From the NCBI GenBank assembly GCA_002316015.1, contig DCCS01000044.1, forward strand, positions 176,297-224,764: a stretch of 48,468 nt of DNA, in the 5' to 3' direction. How positions within the stretch are numbered: position 1 is the first letter of the stretch; each line of letters starts with the position of its first letter. A program made the translations under genes and the position numbers. The notes below the pieces were generated by a model. The model was given only the letters and a program-made list of their open reading frames with translations. It ran no database searches and was not told the DNA's origin. This document shows, one piece after another, positions 24,252-33,007 of this stretch. The DNA comes from Prevotellaceae bacterium UBA1075. Its GTDB lineage: Bacteria; Bacteroidota; Bacteroidia; Bacteroidales; Bacteroidaceae.

Positions 24252-26453
24252 ATGATGATTTACAAGAAGACCACACTCGCTGTGCTTCCTGTCCTCATCA
24301 CCCTTTGTCACGCGCCTGGGGCAAGTGCCAGCCTGCTGTCACCGGCAGCAGACTCTGTGACCCGTCACATCCTGGCAGACAGCATCAGACGCGAGTGGAA
24401 GGAGAAGGAGGATGTTTCCCTGAAGGAAGTGACAGTGACGGAGAAGCATACGGCTAAAGACGCGCAGATGGCCTCGGCTCTCAACGTGTCCTGGGCAAGC
24501 CAGCAGTTTATCAGGGAGAATTTCAGCGGTTCGCTGATGCAGACACTAAGCCGCCTGCCTGGCGTGCAGGCTATGAGCATCGGTTCGGGAGAGTCGAAGC
24601 CGGTGATTCGTGGCCTGGGGTTCAATCGTGTGCTGGTGGCGGAGAACGGCATCAAGCACGAGGGACAGCAATGGGGCGATGACCATGGACTGGAAGTTGA
24701 CCAGTTTGCCGTGGAGCAAGCCGAAGTCATCAAGGGGCCTGCGGCTCTCGTATATGGCTCCGACGCCATCGGCGGTGTCATCAATCTGAGGAGCAACGCC
24801 ATGCCTGTCAAGCCATTCTCGGGATTTGTGCAATTGTTTGCGCGCAGCAACAATGAGTCAATAGGTTCCTCGGTACGCCTGGCTGGCAGGCGGGGGAAAT
24901 TCTGGTACAAGGCGAATGCCACGTGGGTAGATTACGCCGACTATCGGGTTCCCGCCGACAGCATCGAGTACTATTCCTATTATATAAGGCTCAAGAAGCA
25001 ACGCCTGCGCAACACGGCCGGACGCGAGATGGACGGCAGCCTGATGTTGGGCTATGCTGGAGAGGGGTGGCGCACCAGTCTGCGCATCACGGATGTGGAC
25101 ACGAGAGCCGGTTTCTTTGCCAACGCCCACGGGCTGGAGGTGAGGCTATCCGACATCGACTATGACCGCTCACGCCGCGACATCGACCTGCCCTATCACC
25201 GCGTCAACCACCTTGCATTGGCCAGCCACACCAGCAGAAGTTGGATGGGCGGCATGCTGGAGGCCGACCTTGCCTACCAGAACAACCGTCAGCGGGAATT
25301 CTCGGAGCCCGTGTCACATGGCTACATGCCCATCCCCCCAGGGACGTTGGAGCGTAGTTTCGACAAGCACACGCTGACAGCGCACTTGAGGGCAAGGCAT
25401 GAGTCAGGCAAACACCAGTTGCAAGGAGGTGTCAGCCTGGAACACCAGCGCAACAGGCGCGGAGGCTGGGGATTTATCCTTCCCCGCTTCGAGCAAACCG
25501 CGTTTGGTGGCTTCGCCTTGGACAGATGGGCCATAAGTGACCAATTTGCCTTGATGGCAGGCATCAGGTACGATTATGGGAATGTGAGAATACACAGTTA
25601 CCACGACTGGTACCAGACACCCGTGGATGGTGACTCTGCCTATGTGGAACGTTCCGCGAGTCTATGGCGGGACTTCAACAGCCTCACCTGGTCGGTGGGT
25701 GTGAACCGGATGTTGGGCGACTGGGTGCTCAAGCTCAATGTGGGCAAGAGTTTCCGTATGCCCATTGCCAAGGAGTTGGGAACGGATGGAGTGAATTACA
25801 ATCTCTTCAGATATGAGAAAGGAAACACCAGTCTGAAGCCTGAGGAAAGTTATCAGGTGGATGCGGGCATCGTATATGAAAAGGGGGGGCTTTCGGTGCA
25901 ACTGACTCCTTATCTCAATTATTTCCCCAATTATATCTATCTCAACCCTACGCCTCAGTATAAGGAGGGCTTGCAACTCTACCATTACACACAGGCCAGG
26001 GTGCTGAGATGGGGCTTCGAGGCAGACGCGTCGTGGCAGATAATGTCCTGCCTGAGACTGGAAGCCGGGGGTGAACATCTCCATGCCCGTCAGCTCAGCG
26101 GAGAGAAGAAAGGCTACACCCTGCCCTTCTCCACACCTTGGTCGGCACGTGCGGAACTGCGTTACCTGCTTCCTGCAAGCTCACCCTCCTGTGCTGGCCA
26201 CGTGGCCATAGAATGGAGGATAGTGGGAACACAGAAACAGGTGGTGCCTCCTGAAGAGGTCACCAAGGGACACCAACTCCTGAACGCAAGCGTGGGTAAA
26301 AGCATGAAGGCAGGTAAAGGAACGCTGGAACTGGCTCTGCGTGGCGAGAACCTGCTGGGCAAGCGCTATTACGACCACACCAGTTACTATCGGCTGATAG
26401 GCGTGCCCGAACCCGGGCGCAACTTCTCACTGATGGCAACTTGGAACTTCTGA
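24252..26453 (+). CDS. TonB-dependent outer-membrane receptor, probably for a metal or metal complex
   Basis: The 733-residue receptor starts MMIYKKTTLAVLPVLITLC with a signal peptide ending near GASA. A short TonB-box-like stretch follows (KEVTVTEKHT), then a plug domain with SRLPGVQAMSIGSGESKPVI, LVAENGIKHEGQQWGDDHG and VYGSDAIGGVINLRS. The rest is a 22-strand-type barrel ending in a C-terminal Phe (MATWNF). It lacks the N-terminal carboxypeptidase-like domain of SusC proteins, so a small-ligand receptor (metal, siderophore, cobalamin) is more likely than glycan import. The plug motif GQQWGDDHG resembles zinc-receptor-like plugs. Neighbouring His-rich proteins support metal. The GTG at 24213 is a possible but less signal-like start. 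Confidence 0.85.
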   Translation: MMIYKKTTLAVLPVLITLCHAPGASASLLSPAADSVTRHILADSIRREWKEKEDVSLKEVTVTEKHTAKDAQMASALNVSWASQQFIRENFSGSLMQTLSRLPGVQAMSIGSGESKPVIRGLGFNRVLVAENGIKHEGQQWGDDHGLEVDQFAVEQAEVIKGPAALVYGSDAIGGVINLRSNAMPVKPFSGFVQLFARSNNESIGSSVRLAGRRGKFWYKANATWVDYADYRVPADSIEYYSYYIRLKKQRLRNTAGREMDGSLMLGYAGEGWRTSLRITDVDTRAGFFANAHGLEVRLSDIDYDRSRRDIDLPYHRVNHLALASHTSRSWMGGMLEADLAYQNNRQREFSEPVSHGYMPIPPGTLERSFDKHTLTAHLRARHESGKHQLQGGVSLEHQRNRRGGWGFILPRFEQTAFGGFALDRWAISDQFALMAGIRYDYGNVRIHSYHDWYQTPVDGDSAYVERSASLWRDFNSLTWSVGVNRMLGDWVLKLNVGKSFRMPIAKELGTDGVNYNLFRYEKGNTSLKPEESYQVDAGIVYEKGGLSVQLTPYLNYFPNYIYLNPTPQYKEGLQLYHYTQARVLRWGFEADASWQIMSCLRLEAGGEHLHARQLSGEKKGYTLPFSTPWSARAELRYLLPASSPSCAGHVAIEWRIVGTQKQVVPPEEVTKGHQLLNASVGKSMKAGKGTLELALRGENLLGKRYYDHTSYYRLIGVPEPGRNFSLMATWNF

Positions 26454-26553
26454 CTCACAGCCACAGGGGGGAAGGAGACTGCCCTGCCCGTGACTGTGGG
26501 CTTTAAAGAGAATTAATTCAACAAACTTCAAAATTTCTAAAGAGAAAACAACA

Positions 26554-27327
26554 ATGAAAAAGATTATATTTATCGCTGCCACCATGCTGCTGTGTGTGAC
26601 AAGTTTTGTGCTGTCATCCTGTGACAACGATGACCCACAACCCGCTGTAAGCAAACCGTCAGTAGCCCTTTCCGAGGTGGGCGAGGAGAACTGCAAGGAG
26701 GCCATCGCAGGCAAAGACTTACACCTGGAAGGAGAGTTGCAAGCCGAAGGACTCATCGCACGTATTGACATCTCCATCGCCAGTGCGGACGGGAAGACCA
26801 CAATACTGAAGCAATCATACACCGAAGGCAAGTACATCGGTGTGAAGAACACCACCTTCCACGAGCATCTTGACATCCCTGCCGATGCTGCCGATGGTGC
26901 TTACAAGGTTACATTTGTCGTAACCGACAAGTTGGGTCAGAGCACTACGTTTACTTCCGACCTTACCATCAAGGCACTTGACAAGACTGCTCCTGCCATC
27001 ACTTTCAAGGAGGTGGGCGAAGATAACAGCCACAAGGGGGTGATAGGCAAGAAGATGCACTTGGAGGCACAGATTGAGGCTCCTCACAAAATCGCCAAGA
27101 TAGAAGTGGAATTCCACAATACAGCCGCTGACTACGAGCATGTGTTCACATACACTGACGAGAAGTATCTCGGCCAGACTTCTGTGCTCTTCCACGAGCA
27201 TCCGATGATTCCTGCCGATGCGCCTGAAGGTGAGTACCACATACACTTCACTGTGACTGATGCCAACGGAAACTCCACCACCGAGGAAGCCGAGGGTGTC
27301 ATCATCACCAAAGCACAAGAAGGATAA
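26554..27327 (+). CDS. DUF4625-type lipoprotein with two repeated domains
   Basis: The 257-residue protein has a signal peptide and lipobox (SFVLSSCDND), so it is predicted to be lipid-anchored. Two copies of an Ig-like domain follow (about 35-140 and 145-250). Each begins with a SEVGEEN or KEVGEDN block and has a His-containing loop (NTTFHEHLDIPADA, SVLFHEHPMIPADA), a pattern of DUF4625 proteins. The paired F-H-E-H and later YHIHF segments look suited to metal binding. It lies 100 bases after the TonB receptor on the same strand, so a surface or periplasmic metal-delivery partner is a reasonable guess. Confidence 0.75.
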   Translation: MKKIIFIAATMLLCVTSFVLSSCDNDDPQPAVSKPSVALSEVGEENCKEAIAGKDLHLEGELQAEGLIARIDISIASADGKTTILKQSYTEGKYIGVKNTTFHEHLDIPADAADGAYKVTFVVTDKLGQSTTFTSDLTIKALDKTAPAITFKEVGEDNSHKGVIGKKMHLEAQIEAPHKIAKIEVEFHNTAADYEHVFTYTDEKYLGQTSVLFHEHPMIPADAPEGEYHIHFTVTDANGNSTTEEAEGVIITKAQEG

Positions 27328-27424
27328 AGGGAACGGGCAAAAGCCATGCAGCCTGGCACCAGAGGCACAAAGGTCGTGCTGTGCCAGGCGGCATCTTTCC
27401 AAAAACTCAAAAAAAGACAAGACT

Positions 27425-27955
27425 ATGCAGACAAGAGATTTCGTTTGCCCAGCATTCACAGCCATCATGTTTAGCGCTTCTCTGCTCATGACTTCATGCT
27501 CTGACGACAGCAACGAGACACGGGCAAAGGACATGGAGAAGCCACGCATCGAGGATGGACAGGTTCCCAACCCAATAGACTGCCAAGTGTATGCACGAGG
27601 GCAGGCCATACCCCTGCGCTACACGTTTACCGACAACCTGGAACTGGGGAACTTCAACATCGAGATACACAACAACTTTGACCACCACAGCCATTCCACC
27701 TCTGCCGCAGAATGCACACTTGACCCCAAGAAGTCACCAATCAACCCATGGGTCTTCAACCAGAGCCACAAGATACCAGAAGGCGCGAAAACCTTCGAGG
27801 CGAAACTGGACATCACCATTCCCAAGGACATCGATCCTGGCGATTATCATTTCATGATACGTGTAACCGACAAGGCAGGCTGGCAGCAACTGAAGGCTGT
27901 AAGCATCAAGATAAAGGACGCGTCGCGTTCGTTTGAACCGCAAGATGACTATTGA
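27425..27955 (+). CDS. Second DUF4625-type lipoprotein, His-rich
   Basis: The 176-residue protein has a lipobox at LLMTSCSDDS. It carries a single Ig-like domain related to those of the preceding gene, with a His cluster in NFDHHSHSTSAAEC and a C-terminal block DIDPGDYHFMIRVTDKAGW that matches the DUF4625 pattern. The acidic linker NETRAKDMEKPRIEDG follows the anchor. The ATG at 27425 gives the signal sequence; longer frames have no signal. It is the last gene of the locus and ends in front of a large hairpin terminator. Confidence 0.75.
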   Translation: MQTRDFVCPAFTAIMFSASLLMTSCSDDSNETRAKDMEKPRIEDGQVPNPIDCQVYARGQAIPLRYTFTDNLELGNFNIEIHNNFDHHSHSTSAAECTLDPKKSPINPWVFNQSHKIPEGAKTFEAKLDITIPKDIDPGDYHFMIRVTDKAGWQQLKAVSIKIKDASRSFEPQDDY

Positions 27956-28066
27956 TGATATGATTTCATATGAATATCAGCAATCATCCAATTTTACAAA
28001 GTTTGCACTGCCATTATAGTTCTTGGCGCGAACTTTGAGGAGGTAATCTTTTTCCAAAAGCACAGA

Positions 28067-28118
28067 CAACCTAAAGGGCTGACACCCCTAAAAGGTGCCA
28101 GCCCTAATTTGGGTTGTT
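28067..28118. terminator. Large hairpin, probably a bidirectional terminator
   Basis: AGGGCTG.CACC (28076-28087) pairs with GGTG.CAGCCCT (28095-28106) with one mismatch. An outer ACAACC/GGTTGT (28067-28072 with 28113-28118) extends the stem. It lies between the convergent lipoprotein and rmlC genes. Confidence 0.65.
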
Positions 28119-28171
28119 AAAAGCCTTACCAGATAGTAGCATCTCTGAACTTTTCAACTATGGAAAATCTG

Positions 28172-28741
28172 TCAATACAAGTCCACGCTGATGTCAAAGG
28201 GGCTCTCAAAATCCTTCAGCATCGGATGTCTGGTGTCCTTGTCCGACAGGATGGCGTGACCAGTGGGTATGTGCCAGTCGATACCCAGCGTGCCGTCCAG
28301 GATGGAGATACCACCATCTGCCTCCGGATGATAAAAGTTGTCACACTTGTACTGGAACACCGCCTTCTCGCTGAGCACGGAAAATCCATGGGCGAAACCT
28401 CGCGGGACGAAGAACTGGCGGTGATTGTCCTCGGTGAGTTCCACTGCCACATGCTGGCCATAGGTGGGTGAACCCTTGCGGATGTCAACCGCCACATCGA
28501 GCACCGCACCTCTCACACACCGCACCAGTTTGCTCTGCGTAAAGGGAGGGCGCTGGAAATGCAGCCCACGCATCACACCATAACTGCTCATGCTCTCATT
28601 GTCCTGGCAGAAGTTGATGGGACGCACCTTCTCGTCAAACTCCCTTTGGCTGTAACTCTCAAAGAAATATCCACGCGCGTCCTTGAAGACATGCGGCTCT
28701 ATGATGACCACACCCTCAATGCTTGTCTTTATTACCTCCAT
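28172..28741 (-). CDS. rfbC: dTDP-4-dehydrorhamnose 3,5-epimerase
   Basis: This cupin-fold epimerase (RmlC) acts in dTDP-L-rhamnose synthesis for surface polysaccharides. The 189 residues match the family. Key blocks are IEGVVIIEPHVFKDARGYF, the catalytic MRGLHFQRPPFTQSKLVRC with His near residue 66, RQFFVPRGFAHGF near 120, and the Tyr in AVFQYKCDNFYHPEADGGI. The other rml genes (rfbA, B, D) are not in this window, so this is an isolated copy. The ATG at 28741 gives the conserved N-terminus MEVIKTSIEGV; a longer frame to 28834 adds a basic stretch without homology. Confidence 0.93.
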   Translation of the reverse strand: MEVIKTSIEGVVIIEPHVFKDARGYFFESYSQREFDEKVRPINFCQDNESMSSYGVMRGLHFQRPPFTQSKLVRCVRGAVLDVAVDIRKGSPTYGQHVAVELTEDNHRQFFVPRGFAHGFSVLSEKAVFQYKCDNFYHPEADGGISILDGTLGIDWHIPTGHAILSDKDTRHPMLKDFESPFDISVDLY

Positions 28742-28843
28742 ACTTAATACGACCTTTCTTCTCATTCTGGCGCGAAAGTACGCTTTTTTCGGGACACGGC
28801 CACGCACATGCGCACGTTTTTCCTGTTCGGGCATTCTTCTCCG

Positions 28844-30775
28844 TCACCACATGTCGGGGCCGTGGTCATGTCCACGCGCCCGCTCGGGCTTCCTCGCGTA
28901 GGGTTTCGCCTGTCCCGCGTGTACCGCATAGAGCACACGCGCGCTCTCCATCATGGCCTGTGTCTGTTCGGGATAAGGCACGTCCGTGACATCAATGCAA
29001 CCACAGTTGTAGTTCTCCCCGTCAAAACGTCCCAGCACATCCTGGTCATACCAGGTGAAATATGCCGTGCCAATAAGTCCGGGATGGGCAAAGCCGTTCT
29101 CCACATAATAGCGATAGGCCACGCCACGCTGGGCTTGCGAATTGACCTGCCACAGGGACTGCCCCTGCCCATGGTCAACAGACCCGAAATGGAACTCGCC
29201 CACCATCATGGGCAGCCCCGACTGGCGAAGCACCCGGTCAAGCATGCTGTGGTCGGGGGAGAGCGCGTAGCAATTGAAACTGAGCACATCAAACACCTTT
29301 CCACATATGCCAAGCAGGGTCTCATTCACATCATACACGCTGGCAAAGCGGTAGCCCAGGCACAGGTGATGCGGGTCGAGTTCAAGTTGCGCCGCCTTCA
29401 CCGCCTCAATATACCGGCGGAAGCAGTCATACACAAATGCCCTGCGCTGTTCCTTGTTGTCACCATGCGTTGAGATCCACTGGCGCAGAGCCGTCTTGAT
29501 GCCCCGTTCCTCACCATCGAGAATCATCTGACAGAGCCTCTGCTCCTGTCCCACCCACGACGGCTCGTTGCCCATGAAGTATCCGATAAGCCAGGGATTG
29601 TCCCGGTGAGGGGCTATGGTACGCAGTAATGACTCGCGCAGCCGTTCCTGGAAACGCTCACCATACACATCCCCCAGCCCCATGAGACGACTGTCGGCTC
29701 CCGCAGGATAGAAGGTACAGGTGATGGCCTTGCGTCCCATGCGCTCCAACTTGGAATCCGACCAGTTGCCTATGGTGTTCACGCCCCACTTGTCCATGCG
29801 TTTGAAAGCCAGTTCGGCAGCCTTTTCCTCCGCGTCCTCACCGAAACGGCGCTCACGGTTCCACAATGCGTAACGCGCGGTTGTGTTCCCGTTGCGTCCC
29901 TTTCCCAAATAACGGGCAGGAGGCAGTGTCCCCAGCATGCCGGCCCGTTTCTCCACGTCGCGCACGTCACCACCTCCCAGGGTGTACACGCAGTCAACGC
30001 CCACAGACAGGAACAGATATCCTTCGGGATCCACAAACCACCATCGTCCGTCCACCCTGGCTGTGCGGAAGTAGCCCGTCCCCTGGTCGTAGCGGTGAGC
30101 CAGGTACCCGCCGTACTTGGAGTAGCCATACATTTCACCGACGGATACAGGCTCCGCCTCCTCGGCTCTCCATTTCCTGCGCAATTGCTTGAGACTTTTG
30201 ACCTTGCCCGGCCACTTTACCAGATTGGACTGACCGAACTCATCCACAGCCGGGCACCTCCCCAGATAGGCATCCCCAGGGTCATCCACCGAGAGGGCCA
30301 CATCGCGTATCTCAATCCGCTGGTCTCCGATGGGAGCGCGCATGCGTGCGCCTATGGAATCCACTCCAGTCATGGGGCCAATGTTTCCACCCAAGTTTAT
30401 CCACCCTGTGTAACGAGGCTTGTTGTAGGTGGCAGCCATGTCGATGGCCGATGCGGGAGGCTGGCTGTAATATATAATAGGTATAGCCAAGCGGTTCCAC
30501 GCACCTGGAACATAAGAGTGGACACGCACCTCGTCATAGCCATGCGAGGTGGTAAAGCCCAGGAAGAAACGCTGGGAGGTGGACACGCGGAACTCCACCA
30601 CCACATAGTTGTAGCCCGTCCAGTCCCGTGGTATGGACGGATTGATGTCACGCAGGGCTATCTTGGCTCCCGACATTTCTTTTTTGGAATCAAACTTGAC
30701 AACATGCTTTCCCGCGAAGGCATCCGTCGTCATAAAGGCAAACACAACTGGAAGTACGAGTGATGCAAGTCTCAT
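28844..30775 (-). CDS. Exported clan GH-A glycoside hydrolase, agarase-like (GH50-like)
   Basis: The 643-residue protein has a signal peptide (LVLPVVFAFMTTDAFA). An N-terminal beta-sandwich domain follows (to about residue 190, with DWTGYNYVVVEFRVS and IEIRDVALSVDDPGDAYLG), then a TIM-barrel domain. The barrel begins with DGRWWFVDPEGYLFLSVGVD and has MDKWGVNTIGNWSDSKLE. The likely acid/base Glu is in GNEPSW (about residue 402) and the likely nucleophile Glu in MVGEFHFG (about residue 527). This pattern resembles GH50 beta-agarases and related GH-A enzymes; the real substrate in a gut or oral Bacteroidales need not be agar. There are no SusC/D genes beside it. The spacing to rmlC is 102 bases. 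Confidence 0.7.
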   Translation of the reverse strand: MRLASLVLPVVFAFMTTDAFAGKHVVKFDSKKEMSGAKIALRDINPSIPRDWTGYNYVVVEFRVSTSQRFFLGFTTSHGYDEVRVHSYVPGAWNRLAIPIIYYSQPPASAIDMAATYNKPRYTGWINLGGNIGPMTGVDSIGARMRAPIGDQRIEIRDVALSVDDPGDAYLGRCPAVDEFGQSNLVKWPGKVKSLKQLRRKWRAEEAEPVSVGEMYGYSKYGGYLAHRYDQGTGYFRTARVDGRWWFVDPEGYLFLSVGVDCVYTLGGGDVRDVEKRAGMLGTLPPARYLGKGRNGNTTARYALWNRERRFGEDAEEKAAELAFKRMDKWGVNTIGNWSDSKLERMGRKAITCTFYPAGADSRLMGLGDVYGERFQERLRESLLRTIAPHRDNPWLIGYFMGNEPSWVGQEQRLCQMILDGEERGIKTALRQWISTHGDNKEQRRAFVYDCFRRYIEAVKAAQLELDPHHLCLGYRFASVYDVNETLLGICGKVFDVLSFNCYALSPDHSMLDRVLRQSGLPMMVGEFHFGSVDHGQGQSLWQVNSQAQRGVAYRYYVENGFAHPGLIGTAYFTWYDQDVLGRFDGENYNCGCIDVTDVPYPEQTQAMMESARVLYAVHAGQAKPYARKPERARGHDHGPDMW

Positions 30776-30928
30776 AGCAGGATGGGGGCGTTTTGTTTAC
30801 TTCCTTAAATTAGCAGACTTTTAATTATAAACCAAATCGTTGTTTAACAACAAGTTGTTCAACGCTTACATATGTCAGAATTCACTTACCTTAGTGCTGC
30901 AAAAACTCAAATAAGGAGCATCTGACAT

Positions 30929-31036
30929 GTGGCAAAGGTAAGCATAAAATCCGAGAAACTCACTCCGTTCGGTGGAATTTATTTCACGAGCAAGGAATTT
31001 AACGCCCTTGGAACTGTCACTTGCTTAAACAAATAA
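30929..31036 (+). pseudogene. IS1380-type transposase N-terminal remnant
   Basis: A frame from GTG 30929 reads VAKVSIKSEKLTPFGGIYFT then SKEFNALG, which I recognise as the N-terminus of IS1380-family transposases. A likely one-base insertion after this point changes the frame and it stops at 31036, so only about 30 of more than 400 residues remain. The flank before it (from about 30890, ACCTTAGTGCTGCAAAAACT) looks like the left end of such an element. The rest of the IS is gone. The remnant ends about 45 bases before the TPR gene. Confidence 0.7.
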
Positions 31037-31068
31037 TGTGCAAGCTGTATTACATCGGATAAATTTCG

Positions 31069-31076
31069 TAATTTTG
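31069..31076 (+). promoter_or_regulatory. -7 box almost touching the TPR start codon
   Basis: TAATTTTG fits TAnnTTTG and ends only 4 bases before the ATG at 31081, so a transcript from it would be nearly leaderless. No clear -33 TTG is visible. Confidence 0.45.
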
Positions 31077-31080
31077 CCGC

Positions 31081-31896
31081 ATGTACAAGACCCCCCTAAT
31101 GCTGTGTCTTCTGGCTCTTCCAGCCACCCTGCGGGCACAATCCTATCAGCAGCAGGTGCGCTCGGCACTCGACGCGCTTGCAAAGGACAGCATCGACATG
31201 GCCGAGGGACTCCTGTACAAGGCACTGCAGCAGGAGCCCGCGCTAAAGTCCAACGCCATCCTGTTCCAGCACCTGGGGCACATACAGGAACGCAAGAAGC
31301 AGTATGCCCAGGCACTGGATTCCTACACAAAGGGGCTGAACCTCTCCCCCACCACCCTGGGGCTTCTGCTCGACCGCGCCTCGCTCTACCTGCGCCAGGG
31401 CAACGAGAAGCGCGCGCTGATGGACTACAATGACGCGCTCGCCCTGAGTGCCGACCACCCGGAGGCCCTCTTCTTCCGTGCCTACATCTACACCCGGCAA
31501 CGGCTCTACAAGCAGGCGCGCCTGGACTATGAGCACCTCATACGCCTGCAGCCCGGCAATGTGGAGGCACGCATGTCACTGGCCCTGCTCAACGACCGGG
31601 ACAACCGTCCGCGCGAGGCGATGGAGCAAATCAACACCCTCATTGAGTTCTACCCCCACCGTTCCGACCTCTACCTGGCACGCGGAGGCATGGAGCAGGA
31701 CCGCAAGCAGTACGAGGCATCCCTGCACGACATGAACCGCGCCCTGGAACTGAGCCCCAAGAACCCGGACGCTTACCTTTCACGCGCCGCTCTATTTATG
31801 GCTATGAGGAAGAAAAAACTGGCCAAACGGGACTGCCACACAGCCATCTCGCTTGGAGCCGACCGGGAGACGGCACTGCGCATACTGGTGGAATGA
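31081..31896 (+). CDS. Exported TPR-repeat protein
   Basis: The 271-residue protein has a signal peptide (TPLMLCLLALPATLRAQS). It then consists almost wholly of tetratricopeptide repeats of 34 residues, for example HIQERKKQYAQALDSYTKGL, ALMDYNDALALSADHPEALF and SLHDMNRALELSPKNPDAYL. About seven repeats are visible. TPR proteins are protein-protein scaffolds; this one is presumably periplasmic. The partner is unknown. It is a single gene between an IS remnant and a convergent licD gene. Confidence 0.85.
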   Translation: MYKTPLMLCLLALPATLRAQSYQQQVRSALDALAKDSIDMAEGLLYKALQQEPALKSNAILFQHLGHIQERKKQYAQALDSYTKGLNLSPTTLGLLLDRASLYLRQGNEKRALMDYNDALALSADHPEALFFRAYIYTRQRLYKQARLDYEHLIRLQPGNVEARMSLALLNDRDNRPREAMEQINTLIEFYPHRSDLYLARGGMEQDRKQYEASLHDMNRALELSPKNPDAYLSRAALFMAMRKKKLAKRDCHTAISLGADRETALRILVE

Positions 31897-32191
31897 CACT
31901 ATCTTGCCAGGAAGACCCTGCCCCCATGCGCCATAGACACAACGCAGGAGGCGGAGACATCCTGGAAAACACGAAACCCTCTGCGCCCAGAAAAAGGACA
32001 GCCAAAGCCAGCCCCCACACTGGGGTGTCATACTCACTCCACGCTGATTTCCGCAAAAGCTTGCCAAAGAGAAGCCCGAACCAGCCCGCATTATACGGTT
32101 TCCCCAGGTGTAGAGGCCATGACAACAGGTTCCCCAAGACACACCGGCGCCATGCCGCGACCGAGAGAAGAGGGTCCTCCCTGCCCATGCC

Positions 32192-32995
32192 TTATCTGTA
32201 GAACTCCAGATGGGAGTAGTGCGGGTGTATGTCGCCCAGGTCAGGCAGTCGCATATAGTCGCCATAGATTTTTCTCAGCAAGGCATCTGTGTCATGGGGG
32301 ACGGGGAACATCCTGCCCTCGAACTCCATTTCCGAGAGCGGGAAAATGTCCCTCGCGTAACGGGGCTTGAAGTATGGGGTGCCAAAGGTGTGCCTCAGCG
32401 GAGTTCCGGGTACCAGCCGCGAGAGGAAGCGCAGGATGGGGAATCCTATGTGTTCATTGAACCTGAATATCCGCTGCACGCGCCTGGAAATGCAGTTCTC
32501 GCTTAGCGTCTTGCTGTTCAATTGGTTGTAAATCTGTCCTTGCATGTGTCCTGCCACCCATGCCAGGGGCAGGGGAATACGTTCCAGCACGAAGATGTCG
32601 ATGTATATGCCACGGTACTTCCAGTCACGGTCATAGCGGTTCGGCTCGGCCAGGTATGAGTCCTTGTCCCTCAGTTTGCCATAGGTGAATATGTAGTTGG
32701 GGTCAGTTTCGTGGGTCTGCAGGGCGAACCGTCCGGGCAGCTCGCCAGGCAGCACCTTGACAAGGCGCAGGTAGTCCTCGCGCAGCATCTCTATGTCCAG
32801 GTCATCATCCCAGGGGATGAACCCATGGTGCCGGGCTGCTCCCAAGAGCGTTCCCGAACTGAGCCAGTAGGGTATGCTGTGCCTCTTGCACACACCGTCC
32901 ACAGCCTCCAGCAGTTCCAGCATGCGCATCTGCTGGCGGCGCAGCGCAGACCCCTCCGGGCAGAAACGCCTGCGCAACTCTTCATTGTCTATCAT
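32192..32995 (-). CDS. LicD-family phosphotransferase
   Basis: The 267-residue protein has the LicD core. MLELLEAVDGVCKRHSIPYW is followed by LSSGTLLGAARHHGFIPWDD and DLDIEM (about residues 44-70), the metal-binding DxD-like region of the LicD/fukutin nucleotidyltransferase-like fold. KYRGIYIDIFVLERIP and a C-terminal PLSEMEFEGRMFPVP block follow, both typical. LicD enzymes move phosphocholine or another phospho-alcohol/amine from a CDP carrier to a surface glycan. It lies 12 bases after the ornithine-cyclodeaminase-like gene and is the last gene of a three-gene operon whose first gene can make the CDP-linked donor. Confidence 0.88.
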   Translation of the reverse strand: MIDNEELRRRFCPEGSALRRQQMRMLELLEAVDGVCKRHSIPYWLSSGTLLGAARHHGFIPWDDDLDIEMLREDYLRLVKVLPGELPGRFALQTHETDPNYIFTYGKLRDKDSYLAEPNRYDRDWKYRGIYIDIFVLERIPLPLAWVAGHMQGQIYNQLNSKTLSENCISRRVQRIFRFNEHIGFPILRFLSRLVPGTPLRHTFGTPYFKPRYARDIFPLSEMEFEGRMFPVPHDTDALLRKIYGDYMRLPDLGDIHPHYSHLEFYR

Positions 32996-33007
32996 AAGCT
33001 TTTGTTG

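Noticed and set aside
31893..32201. 102-residue plus-strand frame after the TPR gene
   Set aside because: Its composition is Pro/Arg/His-rich without a motif and it overlaps the convergent licD end; no support for coding.
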